Source of the DNA: Bacteroidota bacterium
GTDB lineage: Bacteria > Bacteroidota > Bacteroidia > Bacteroidales > Prolixibacteraceae
NCBI GenBank assembly: GCA_030691295.1
Contig: JAUYEQ010000067.1
Span: 1 to 5,477, forward strand
Length of the DNA stretch: 5,477 nucleotides
Direction: 5' to 3'
Shown here: positions 1 through 5,477 of the stretch, in pieces
Numbering within the stretch: the first letter of the stretch is position 1
Layout of the letters: each line of letters starts with the position of its first letter
Position numbers and translations under genes: made by a program
Notes under the pieces: model-generated
What the model was told of the DNA's origin: nothing
Seen by the model: only the letters and a program-made list of their open reading frames with translations
Database searches by the model: none

Positions 1-2
1 CG

Positions 3-1406
3 GGAAATTTTATGACAGGGCCAGTATTCTTAAAATCCGGCGTTGACCTGCATTTACAATTGGGCGCAACTTTGCTTGGCTCAACCAACCGAGCAGATTA
101 TGGGTACGAACAGGGCCGGCCGGCTGTGGTTTCAGCAAAGAATCAATCCAATATTTCAATCAGCGGGCAGGGAATTATCGACGGACAAGGCCAGGAACTG
201 ATGCTGGATATTTTTAAAAAGTTGCGCAGCGGCGAAATGAAACAGGATACGATCTGGCTGGTAAAAAGGCCGGGCGGAAGGGCGATGATAGTTAACTTTT
301 ATGCCTGTTCCAATGTGAACATATCGGGTATCACCTTGAAAAACGCGTCGGATTGGGTGCAGGATTACAAAGAGTGCGACGGCGTTACAATTGATAGAAT
401 CACGGTGCAAAGCACCGCCTACTGGAACAACGATGGACTCGACATTACGGATAGCAAAAATGTGAAAATCACCAATTGCTTCATCAATTCATCCGACGAT
501 GGGATTTGCCTAAAATCGGAAAACCCAAATTTGATGTGCGAGAATGTATTCATCGACAGTTGCACGGTCCGCTCCAGCGCCAACGGATTTAAGCTGGGAA
601 CCGCTTCAGTCGGAGGGTTCAAAAATATCAAAGTACGCAACCTGACAGTTTTTGACACCTATCGTTCGGCCATCGCGCTCGAATCGGTTGACGGTGGAAT
701 TCTGGAAGACATCGACATTCAGAACGTAACAGCAAAAAATACAGGCAACGCCATTTTTATCCGCCTTGGACATCGAAACATTGACGGAAAAGTTGGAACG
801 CTCAAAAGAGTTTACATTGCCAATGTAAAAGCAGAAACGCCACTCTACAAACCCGATCAGGGTTATCCCATCGAAGGCCCTCCCGATCATCTGAAGCCCG
901 GAGTTGATAAAATGCCCAAACGCCCATCCCACTTTCATATCTACGGACATCCGTTTCTGCCTTATAACCTGATCCCCTCTTCCATCGTGGGCATTCCGGG
1001 TCATCCGGTTCAGGACGTGACGCTTGAAAATATAGAGATCAGCTATGGTGGAATGGCCAACAATAAGATTGCCCATATTCCGCTGAAAAACATCACTTCC
1101 GTTCCTGAAAACAAAGCCAATTATCCGGAATTTTCGATGTTTGGCGAGTTGCCGTCATGGGGCTTTTATGTGCGTCATGCCGAAGGAATTAAAATGAAAA
1201 ATGTAAAGGTAAATTACCTGAAAGATGACTTTCGTCCGGCGCTCATTTTTGATGATGTGAAAGGGCTTGAACTGACAGATGTTGACATTCCGACAGCCAA
1301 AGAAATGCCGGTGGTGATGTTCAATAACACGACCGATATCGTTTTGGAAAACCTAAAAATGCCAGTTAACGAGGAAAAAGGCATTCTAAAAACCAGTTAC
1401 AAATAA
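3..1406 (+). CDS. GH28-family glycoside hydrolase (polygalacturonase-like), 5' truncated by window edge
   Basis: This is a right-handed beta-helix protein of glycoside hydrolase family 28, expected to hydrolyse pectic galacturonan or rhamnogalacturonan linkages in the periplasm or at the cell surface. The frame is open to the left edge (G-N-F before the Met at 12). The block GNFMTGPVFLKS matches the internal 'G-T-F-x-T-G-P-x-x-L-K-S' strand of the family, so Met-12 is internal and the true start, probably with a signal peptide, lies outside. Counting from that Met, the catalytic-region motifs are NNDG (139-142, for NTDG) and SSDDG (160-164, the paired Asp). Conserved C-terminal blocks include FSMFGELPSWGFYVRHAEG. 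The third and fourth GH28 motifs are altered: the Gly-His-Gly position reads A-N-G (190-192) and the R-I-K position reads A-L-E (222-224). The helix-type repeats (ENVFI, KNIKV, EDIDI) continue to the TAA stop. Family is fairly sure; substrate is not. Confidence 0.88.
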   Translation, partial: GNFMTGPVFLKSGVDLHLQLGATLLGSTNRADYGYEQGRPAVVSAKNQSNISISGQGIIDGQGQELMLDIFKKLRSGEMKQDTIWLVKRPGGRAMIVNFYACSNVNISGITLKNASDWVQDYKECDGVTIDRITVQSTAYWNNDGLDITDSKNVKITNCFINSSDDGICLKSENPNLMCENVFIDSCTVRSSANGFKLGTASVGGFKNIKVRNLTVFDTYRSAIALESVDGGILEDIDIQNVTAKNTGNAIFIRLGHRNIDGKVGTLKRVYIANVKAETPLYKPDQGYPIEGPPDHLKPGVDKMPKRPSHFHIYGHPFLPYNLIPSSIVGIPGHPVQDVTLENIEISYGGMANNKIAHIPLKNITSVPENKANYPEFSMFGELPSWGFYVRHAEGIKMKNVKVNYLKDDFRPALIFDDVKGLELTDVDIPTAKEMPVVMFNNTTDIVLENLKMPVNEEKGILKTSYK

Positions 1407-1410
1407 AAAT

Positions 1411-1615
1411 TGCTGCGACCGGAAACCGGCCGTTAGAATTTTCGGCAGATGTCATGGTGAGCATGGGTTTGAGCAATCAGGGCTGAACATATATCAAAAT
1501 CGACGACACCTGGCAGGGACAGCGCGGAGGAAAATACAATGCGATTCAGCCCAACGAGAAGTTCCCTGATTTTAAAGGAATGATCGATTACATTCATATT
1601 ACTCAACTAAAATTT
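1411..1615 (+). pseudogene. Relic of GH27 alpha-galactosidase (internal fragment)
   Basis: Between the GH28 stop and the next gene, the frame starting at 1442 reads [29 protein letters not shown], then [16 protein letters not shown] and DYIH. This is the recognisable N-terminal part of a GH27 alpha-galactosidase barrel, with the strand carrying the paired substrate-binding Asp (IDDTW, 1499-1513). The TGA at 1484-1486 falls where the family has Trp (G-W-T-Y). Upstream, V-R-I (1432-1440) joins the same alignment only if one T of the TTTT run at 1438-1442 is dropped, so a frameshift is likely there too. The fragment lacks the usual N-terminus (G-W-N-S-W), the catalytic nucleophile region (K-Y-D) and everything downstream; similarity fades just after DYIH at about 1600-1615. 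It is too short to encode an enzyme. I infer a deletion scar of an alpha-galactosidase gene once in this locus. Confidence 0.75.
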
Positions 1616-1621
1616 ATAGCA

Positions 1622-2077
1622 ATGAATCTTCCAAAAAGGTTTTCAGTTCCGCTATTAATCTTTTTTATAGCAGGCGCTGTTTTTGCCCAGGGAAACTGGA
1701 CGCCACTTTTCAACGGCAAAAACCTGAAAGGCTGGAAACAGCTCAATGGCACGGCCAAATACGAGGTAAAGGATGGGACAATTGTTGGTATCAGCAAGTT
1801 TGGTACTCCGAACAGTTTTCTGGTTACAGAAAAAAATTACGACGACTTTATTCTTGAACTTGAATTTAAAGTGGATGAAACGCTGAATTCGGGAATCCAA
1901 TTCAGGAGTGAAAGCAAACCAGACTACAAGGAAGGAAAAGTGCAAGGCTATCAGTATGAGATAGATCCCGGCGACCGCGCCTGGACCGGTGGCATATTCG
2001 ATGAAGGACGACGCGGCTGGCTTTATCCTTTAACTATAAATCAGGCAGGACGTCTGGCCTTCAAAAAGAACGACTGA
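1622..2077 (+). CDS. DUF1080 (3-keto-disaccharide hydrolase family) protein, N-terminal two thirds, ends at premature TGA
   Basis: This is a secreted DUF1080-family protein. Family members have been linked to cleavage of 3-keto-glycosides in the periplasm. The start chosen is ATG 1622, because it begins a clean Sec signal peptide (K-R, then a hydrophobic stretch, then V-F-A-Q at 20-23). The longer in-frame start at 1580 would prefix residues belonging to the GH27 relic. Family motifs are [11 protein letters not shown] (30-39 region), NSGIQFRS (89-96), and [16 protein letters not shown] followed by [13 protein letters not shown] (109-137). The frame then stops at a TGA (2075-2077, codon 152) inside the conserved segment F-K-K-N-D-[W]-N-K-A-R-I-E-A-V-G, where the family has Trp. 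The rest of the domain continues in the same frame at 2078-2314. A 151-residue product would lack the last beta strands of the jelly-roll and is unlikely to fold. The Gfo/Idh/MocA gene follows, as expected for an oxidative glycoside-cleavage pair. Confidence 0.82.
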   Translation: MNLPKRFSVPLLIFFIAGAVFAQGNWTPLFNGKNLKGWKQLNGTAKYEVKDGTIVGISKFGTPNSFLVTEKNYDDFILELEFKVDETLNSGIQFRSESKPDYKEGKVQGYQYEIDPGDRAWTGGIFDEGRRGWLYPLTINQAGRLAFKKND

Positions 2078-2314
2078 AACAAGGCTCGGATCGAGGCAGT
2101 TGGGAACTCGATAAAAACATTTCTGAACGGCGTGCCCTGCTCCGACTTGCTCGACAACATGACGCCTTCAGGATTTATCGCCCTCCAGGTTCACCAGGTG
2201 AAAGATCCTGCGCGATCAGGTTTGACGGTAGCATGGCGAAATATCCGGATATGCACACCAAATATTGAAAATGAACGAATGACAGTGACAACAACCATAG
2301 AACTAAAACAATAA
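2078..2314 (+). pseudogene. C-terminal third of the interrupted DUF1080 protein
   Basis: This is the continuation, in the same reading frame, of the DUF1080 gene that begins at 1622. Directly after the TGA come [12 protein letters not shown], then [25 protein letters not shown] and VAWRNIRI. These are the conserved closing strands of the domain, and the frame ends at TAA 2312-2314. No frameshift is needed: replacing the single TGA by TGG would restore a 230-residue protein, an ordinary length for a secreted single-domain member of this family. No good independent start exists; a GTG at 2132 lies in the middle of a beta strand and has no ribosome-binding sequence, so separate translation is unlikely. 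The last ~20 residues are not conserved. The gap to the start position of the oxidoreductase is only 19 bases, which suggests co-transcription. Confidence 0.8.
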
Positions 2315-2333
2315 ACTATAAATAATCGAAACC

Positions 2334-2415
2334 ATAAAACGAAGAGATTTTTTTAAGGACAGGAAGTACCGCTTTTGCCGCGGTAACCACATTTTCGATT
2401 GTTCCGTCAACGGTT
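2334..2415 (+). pseudogene. Broken Tat signal peptide of the Gfo/Idh/MocA oxidoreductase (ATA start, +1 T)
   Basis: The stretch just before ATG 2416 encodes a twin-arginine signal peptide in two frames. Codons from 2334 read ATA-AAA-CGA-AGA-GAT-TTT, i.e. (M)KRRDF with ATA where ATG is expected. From about 2353 the second frame reads L-R-T-G-S-T-A-F-A-A-V-T-T-F-S-I-V-P and runs straight into the enzyme. Removing one T from the seven-T run at 2348-2354 joins the halves into K-R-R-D-F-L-R-T-G-S, a textbook Tat motif (R-R-x-F-L) followed by a hydrophobic stretch, as is typical for exported Bacteroidota members of this family. As written, the enzyme's own frame has a TAA at 2335-2337 and no ATG, GTG or TTG before 2416, so the export signal cannot be made. 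Repaired, the protein would have 468 residues. Confidence 0.82.
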
Positions 2416-3741
2416 ATGGGAAAAGCTTTTGGGCACATGGCGCCAAGTGACAAAGTAAATCTAGCCTGCTGCGGAATTGGCAACCGGGGTGGCGGAATCA
2501 TCAAGTCGTTGCACCAGACGGGGCTGGCTAATATCGTTGCCTTGTGCGATGTGGACATGGGCGCGCCGCACACATTGGAAATTATCGAGAAATTCCCGGA
2601 TGTTCCGCGTTTTCATGATTTCAGGGAAATGTTCGACAAAATGGGGAATCAATTTGACGCCATCACTGCCGGAGTGCCCGATTTTTCACATTTCCCGATT
2701 ACAATGCTGGCCATGTCGCAGGGCAAACATGTGTATGTTGAAAAACCCATGGCGCACACGTTTCATGAAGTTGAACTGATGATGGCGGGCGAAAAGAAAC
2801 ACAAAGTAGCCTGCCAGATGGGAAACCAGGGACATTCCGAAGAAAATTACTTTCAGTTTAAGGCCTGGACAGAAGCCGGAATCATAAAAGACATTACCAA
2901 AATTACCGCATTTATGAACAATGGAAGGCGCTGGCACGGGATGAAAGTGAATGACTATCTTCCTGCGCAACCCATTCCCGAAACACTCGACTGGGACAAA
3001 TGGCTGGCAACTGCACCGTTTAAAGAATACAACAAAGGATACATCAACGGCGACTGGCGGTCGTGGTTCGAGTTAGGAAACGGTGCTTTGGGCGATTGGG
3101 GCGCCCATATTATCGACACGGCTCACCAATTTCTGAAACTCGGAATGCCGACAGAGGTCGATCCGATATTTATGGATGGACACAGCACCCTGATTTTCCC
3201 GCAGGCCTCTACCCTACTGTTCAAATTTCCGGAGCGGGAAGGAATGCCGGCACTCGACCTGGAATGGTATGACGGGTTTAACAACCAGCCAAAGCTTCCC
3301 GAATATTTTGGTTTGCCGGTCAGGGCAATGGATATTCCGCCTCCAACAGCAGGAGCTGTAAATACCAAAAGGTATCCCGGCAAGGTGATTTACGGCAAAG
3401 ACCTGACCTTTAAAGGTGGATCGCACAGCGCGCCGCTTGTAATTATTCCGGAAGAAAAAGGAAAGGACATGGCTTCCATGCTTCCTGAAGTACCGAAAAC
3501 TACATCGGACCACTATGCAAATTTCCTGAAGGCCTGTAAAGGCGAAGAAAAATGCAGGTCGTCGTTTGATGTCGCAGGACCATTGTGTCAGGTAATGGCA
3601 TTGGGAGTGTTGGCGCAACGCTTAAACACAAAGCTCGTTTTCGACAAGGATAAAAAACAGATTACCAGCAGCAAAGCCGGCAATGAACTGTTGGTCGGAC
3701 CACCCCCACGAAAAGGATGGGAACAGTTTTATAAAATGTAA
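2416..3741 (+). CDS. Gfo/Idh/MocA family oxidoreductase (body intact, lacking its Tat signal as written)
   Basis: This is an NAD(P)-dependent sugar oxidoreductase of the Gfo/Idh/MocA family, of the large exported Bacteroidota type. The N-terminal Rossmann fold has V-N-L-A-C-C-G-I-G-N-R-G (14-25), with the acidic residue after the second strand in ALCDVD (42-47). The family signature VEKPMA (108-113) carries the usual catalytic Lys. The C-terminal alpha/beta half includes GDWRSWFELGNG and ALGDWGAHIIDTAHQF (about 212-239), with Asp and His residues suited to the active site. The end, GPPPRKGWEQFYKM, looks complete. The only usable start is ATG 2416, but homology continues upstream into a disrupted Tat signal, so this Met lies at the end of the former signal peptide. 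If translated from here, the enzyme would stay in the cytoplasm. Its partner is probably the DUF1080 protein upstream, with this enzyme making the 3-keto sugar. The substrate cannot be read from the sequence. The GH105 gene starts 28 bases after its stop. Confidence 0.9.
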   Translation: MGKAFGHMAPSDKVNLACCGIGNRGGGIIKSLHQTGLANIVALCDVDMGAPHTLEIIEKFPDVPRFHDFREMFDKMGNQFDAITAGVPDFSHFPITMLAMSQGKHVYVEKPMAHTFHEVELMMAGEKKHKVACQMGNQGHSEENYFQFKAWTEAGIIKDITKITAFMNNGRRWHGMKVNDYLPAQPIPETLDWDKWLATAPFKEYNKGYINGDWRSWFELGNGALGDWGAHIIDTAHQFLKLGMPTEVDPIFMDGHSTLIFPQASTLLFKFPEREGMPALDLEWYDGFNNQPKLPEYFGLPVRAMDIPPPTAGAVNTKRYPGKVIYGKDLTFKGGSHSAPLVIIPEEKGKDMASMLPEVPKTTSDHYANFLKACKGEEKCRSSFDVAGPLCQVMALGVLAQRLNTKLVFDKDKKQITSSKAGNELLVGPPPRKGWEQFYKM

Positions 3742-3769
3742 ACCTAAAAAACAACTAATAAACCTCTTC

Positions 3770-4969
3770 ATGAAAAAAGTATTTTTTATCATTTGCATCA
3801 TGTTCTTTTTAACGAACATTCAGGCCCAAACCTGGGTTGACTCGCTGGATGTTTACGGACGCGAGGTTTTTATGCCTGCCAATCAGTACAAATGGGACTG
3901 GGGGCAAGCCACGATGATGAACGCGATGGTTCAACTGTACCACTCGAAGCCCGAAACTCAAAAGCAGATTTATCTGAACTACGTAAAAACAGCTATGGAC
4001 AAAATCTGGAACGATGCCAACGGATTGCATCCAAATGCAGTAGCTTCGGGTCATGGCATGGCATTTCTGGCCAGGATAACGGGCGAAGAAAAATACATCG
4101 AAAAAGCGAAACAGATTTATGCAGATTATCTCACCACTCCGCGTACCAAAGCCGGTGGCGTTTCGCATCGTACTGAAACGGTTGAATTATGGGACGATGC
4201 GGTTTACATGTTGAGCATGTACCTTTTGGAAATGTACCGCTACACCGGCGATGAAAAATACCTGAAAGAATTTCATGATCAGTTATTGCTGCACAAAGAA
4301 AAGCTGGCTGATAAAAAATGGGGATTGTGGGTGCACGGCTACGACGATGACAACGACGATTACAAAGACCGCTGCTGCCAATTGAATTGGGCGCAAATGA
4401 CTCCGCAACGAACCAGCATCGAGTTTTGGGGGCGTGGAAACGGCTGGGTGGTAATGGCCATTGCTGATGCACTGAAAACAGTCCCGGCAAATTCACCGTA
4501 TTTCAAAACCTTCGCCAGGGAGCTCCGCGAAATAACCAAAAAGCTGCCCAAACTTCAGGATAAAGAAACCGGGATGTGGTACCAGTTGCCCATCTACCCC
4601 GACAACAAAGACAATTATCCGGAAAGTTCATACTCGGCTATGTTTGCGTATGGCATGGCGATCGGAATTGATTTGGAAATCCTGAATAGAAAACAGTTTT
4701 TGCATGTTGTTGAAAAAGCCTGGTCAGGATTAAAAAAACATGCAAGCCGAACAGAGGGCAACTACGTGATTCCGACTAAAGTTTGTGAAGGAACCTGCAT
4801 TGGCGACCGCGCCTATTATTTCGGACGAAAAACGAAAGAAGGCGTTAACTATGCCATTGGTGCTTACATCATGCTCGGTTTGGAATATGAAAAGTTAATG
4901 ACCAAATTTGAGTCCACTTCAAAAACAAATTTTTTGCAACCAAAACACGAAAACACAAAATCTCACTAA
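3770..4969 (+). CDS. GH105 unsaturated rhamnogalacturonyl hydrolase, secreted
   Basis: This glycoside hydrolase family 105 enzyme removes the unsaturated (delta-4,5) galacturonic acid from the non-reducing end of oligosaccharides released by pectate or rhamnogalacturonan lyases. The chosen start, ATG 3770, opens a Sec signal peptide (M-K-K, hydrophobic 4-15, cleavage near I-Q-A-Q at 17-20); an in-frame ATG at 3683 lies inside the preceding gene. The (alpha/alpha)6-barrel motifs follow in order: WDWGQATMMNA (42-52), SGHGMAFLAR (93-102), ELWDDAVYM (139-147, with D143 in the position of the family's catalytic Asp), WVHGYDDD (187-194), WGRGNGW (220-226), NYPESSYSAMFAYGMAIGI (282-300) and GVNYAIGAYIMLG (358-370). 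The protein has 399 residues, slightly longer than usual. The last ~20, after LEYEKL, are low-complexity and run into a repeat-like sequence. The 28-base gap after the oxidoreductase suggests one operon. An uronate-lyase partner is expected but not in this window. Confidence 0.92.
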   Translation: MKKVFFIICIMFFLTNIQAQTWVDSLDVYGREVFMPANQYKWDWGQATMMNAMVQLYHSKPETQKQIYLNYVKTAMDKIWNDANGLHPNAVASGHGMAFLARITGEEKYIEKAKQIYADYLTTPRTKAGGVSHRTETVELWDDAVYMLSMYLLEMYRYTGDEKYLKEFHDQLLLHKEKLADKKWGLWVHGYDDDNDDYKDRCCQLNWAQMTPQRTSIEFWGRGNGWVVMAIADALKTVPANSPYFKTFARELREITKKLPKLQDKETGMWYQLPIYPDNKDNYPESSYSAMFAYGMAIGIDLEILNRKQFLHVVEKAWSGLKKHASRTEGNYVIPTKVCEGTCIGDRAYYFGRKTKEGVNYAIGAYIMLGLEYEKLMTKFESTSKTNFLQPKHENTKSH

Positions 4970-5019
4970 AATAAATTCTTTGAATCACAGTCCTTTGTGC
5001 AATTTGGAGATTTGGAGGT
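4938..5019 (+). repeat. Degenerate inverted repeat of CACAAA type spanning the end of the GH105 gene
   Basis: The left arm (about 4938-4962) contains ACCAAAACACGAAAACACAAA. The right arm (about 4992-5019) contains CTTTGTGCAATTTGG followed by AGATTTGGAGGT. Read in reverse complement, the right arm resembles the left in a gapped way, with the clearest match CACAAA/TTTGTG. This resembles dispersed intergenic repeats of environmental Bacteroidota that are rich in CACAAAG or CACCAAA words, but that is from memory and not checked. The GH105 stop codon lies inside the loop. It might act as a weak transcript-end structure. Pairing is imperfect, so confidence is low. Confidence 0.35.
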
Positions 5020-5345
5020 TTGTTCTAACCCTGGTAAAAAACCTTATTTTTAAAGAAAAAAACCTCAGTAGAAAGTTAATAACTAATAGATCCAAACCTT
5101 ATTACATTATTCATGAAAGTTGAATACAACAACCTGAACGCACATTTCGTCTTCACCTCTTTAAACCGAATGCAAGACGATTAAACCCAAATGAGGTAAT
5201 AAGGTTGTGGATTGCTGGCATAGATTTTCTACTGAGGTTGCCTTTTAAAATAAGGTTTAAAGAAAAAGCGATAGTTTGTTTTATCCACCTTGAGAATACG
5301 CATAATCCGGTCACGGAAAATATTTTAACCCAATACAAACCTGAA
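4970..5345. other. Intergenic region without a credible gene
   Basis: This 376-base AT-rich gap separates the GH105 gene from the next secreted-protein gene. It holds the right arm of a degenerate repeat (to about 5019) and an imperfect long inverted repeat (5039-5258). No open frame here has a signal peptide, a motif or a plausible start. The small frames on both strands that cross the inverted repeat share N-L-S-R-K only because the DNA arms are repeated. I see no tRNA, no strong GC-rich terminator with a T-run, and no convincing Bacteroidota promoter (TTTG, then TAnnTTTG about 20 bases on). The long gap makes a separate promoter for the downstream gene possible. Confidence 0.7.
5039..5258. 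repeat. Imperfect long inverted repeat (arms 5039-5105 and 5196-5258)
   Basis: Three blocks occur in one arm and, in reverse complement and in mirrored order, in the other: 5039-5055 with 5242-5258 (16 of 17 bases), 5061-5074 with 5226-5239 (14 of 14, AACCTCAGTAGAAA), and 5095-5105 with 5196-5206 (11 of 11, AACCTTATTAC). Block spacing is almost the same in both arms (22 and 34 against 19 and 33 bases), so this is a related pair of ~65-base sequences and not chance matches. About 90 bases lie between the arms. The word AACCTTATT appears twice in each arm. It may be a small non-autonomous mobile element with terminal inverted repeats, two dispersed repeats in opposite orientation, or a hairpin-forming transcript. 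No clear target-site duplication was seen at the ends. Confidence 0.8.
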
Positions 5346-5477
5346 ATGAAAACCATTATAATCCTCGTTTGCTTTCTCTGCGCTTTCCAACTGCAGCTGG
5401 TTGCGCAAAGTACAACTACTGAAATTCCCCGGATGCCAGATCCCGAAGCACGCAAGGCAAGCATGGAAGATGAATGG
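5346..5477 (+). CDS. Start of a secreted protein of unknown family, 3' truncated by window edge
   Basis: The first 44 codons of a gene run off the right edge. ATG 5346 begins a typical Bacteroidota Sec signal peptide: M-K-T, then the hydrophobic I-I-I-L-V-C-F-L-C-A-F, ending L-V-A-Q near residue 20, with cleavage probably before or after that Gln. The mature N-terminus, STTTEIPRMPDPEARKASME, does not identify a family to me. The Cys residues at 9 and 12 lie inside the hydrophobic core and are not followed by the acidic or polar residues of a usual lipoprotein signal, so a lipobox is doubtful. Its position after GH28 and GH105 genes on the same strand makes another pectin-related periplasmic enzyme plausible, but that is inference from context only. 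The preceding 376-base gap suggests its own promoter. Confidence 0.7.
   Translation, partial: MKTIIILVCFLCAFQLQLVAQSTTTEIPRMPDPEARKASMEDEW

Noticed and set aside
606..1076. 156-codon open frame on the minus strand inside the GH28 gene
   Set aside because: It lies opposite a clear conserved gene, has no recognisable motif or signal, and is best read as a shadow.
1418..1441. Possible terminator CCGGAAACCGG followed by a short T-run after the GH28 gene
   Set aside because: The stem is only four base pairs and the T-run is short; the sequence aligns better with the GH27 relic.
1484..2077. Alternative genetic code with TGA read as Trp
   Set aside because: Only two TGA codons sit at Trp positions, both in a patch with other lesions, while every Trp in the intact genes and most in the broken ones is TGG.
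3683..3769. Earlier in-frame ATG for the GH105 gene
   Set aside because: It lies inside the oxidoreductase gene and would bury the clear signal peptide that starts at 3770.
5270..5310. Bacteroidota-type promoter (TTTG at 5275, then TAATCCGG) before the gene at 5346
   Set aside because: The -7 element matches TAnnTTTG poorly, with only the TA and last G fitting, so it is not supportable.
5153..5464. 103-codon open frame on the minus strand over the inverted repeat and the gene at 5346
   Set aside because: It overlaps a credible + strand start with a signal peptide, and its likeness to the + strand frame at 4908-5123 comes only from the repeated DNA arms.

Overview
The window looks like part of a polysaccharide utilisation locus from a Bacteroidota bacterium. 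The signs are Sec signal peptides ending in A-Q, a Tat-type Gfo/Idh/MocA oxidoreductase, TAA at every normal gene end, no clear Shine-Dalgarno sequences, and AT-rich gaps between moderately GC-balanced genes. An environmental lineage such as Marinilabiliales/Prolixibacteraceae is a guess. All recognisable genes are on the + strand. The theme is pectin (galacturonan/rhamnogalacturonan) breakdown.

Layout: (1) 3-1406, a GH28-type beta-helix glycosidase whose 5' end is outside the window. (2) About 1411-1615, a non-functional relic of a GH27 alpha-galactosidase squeezed between genes. (3) 1622-2314, a secreted DUF1080 (3-keto-glycoside-cleaving family) protein interrupted by an in-frame TGA at 2075-2077, where the family has tryptophan. 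(4) 2334-3741, a Gfo/Idh/MocA oxidoreductase. Its body is intact, but its twin-arginine signal is cut off by an ATA in the start position and one extra T in a T-run. (5) 3770-4969, an intact secreted GH105 unsaturated rhamnogalacturonyl hydrolase. (6) 4970-5345, a gap with a degenerate repeat at its left end and a ~220 bp imperfect inverted repeat. (7) 5346 to the right edge, the first 44 codons of another secreted protein, not identified.

The GH28 and GH105 enzymes would cut pectic chains and remove unsaturated uronic acid ends from lyase products. The DUF1080 protein and oxidoreductase form a plausible oxidative module: the oxidoreductase makes a 3-keto sugar and the DUF1080 protein breaks the activated glycosidic bond. 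The GH27 relic suggests the locus once also handled alpha-galactosides.

The most notable observation is that lesions cluster between about 1441 and 2354 while both flanks are intact. Three lesions fit G-to-A changes (TGG to TGA twice, ATG to ATA) and two are one-base gains in T-runs. This is either recent decay of the oxidative module or a patch of poor sequence; the window alone cannot decide. All family calls come from reading motifs by eye; no database search was run.
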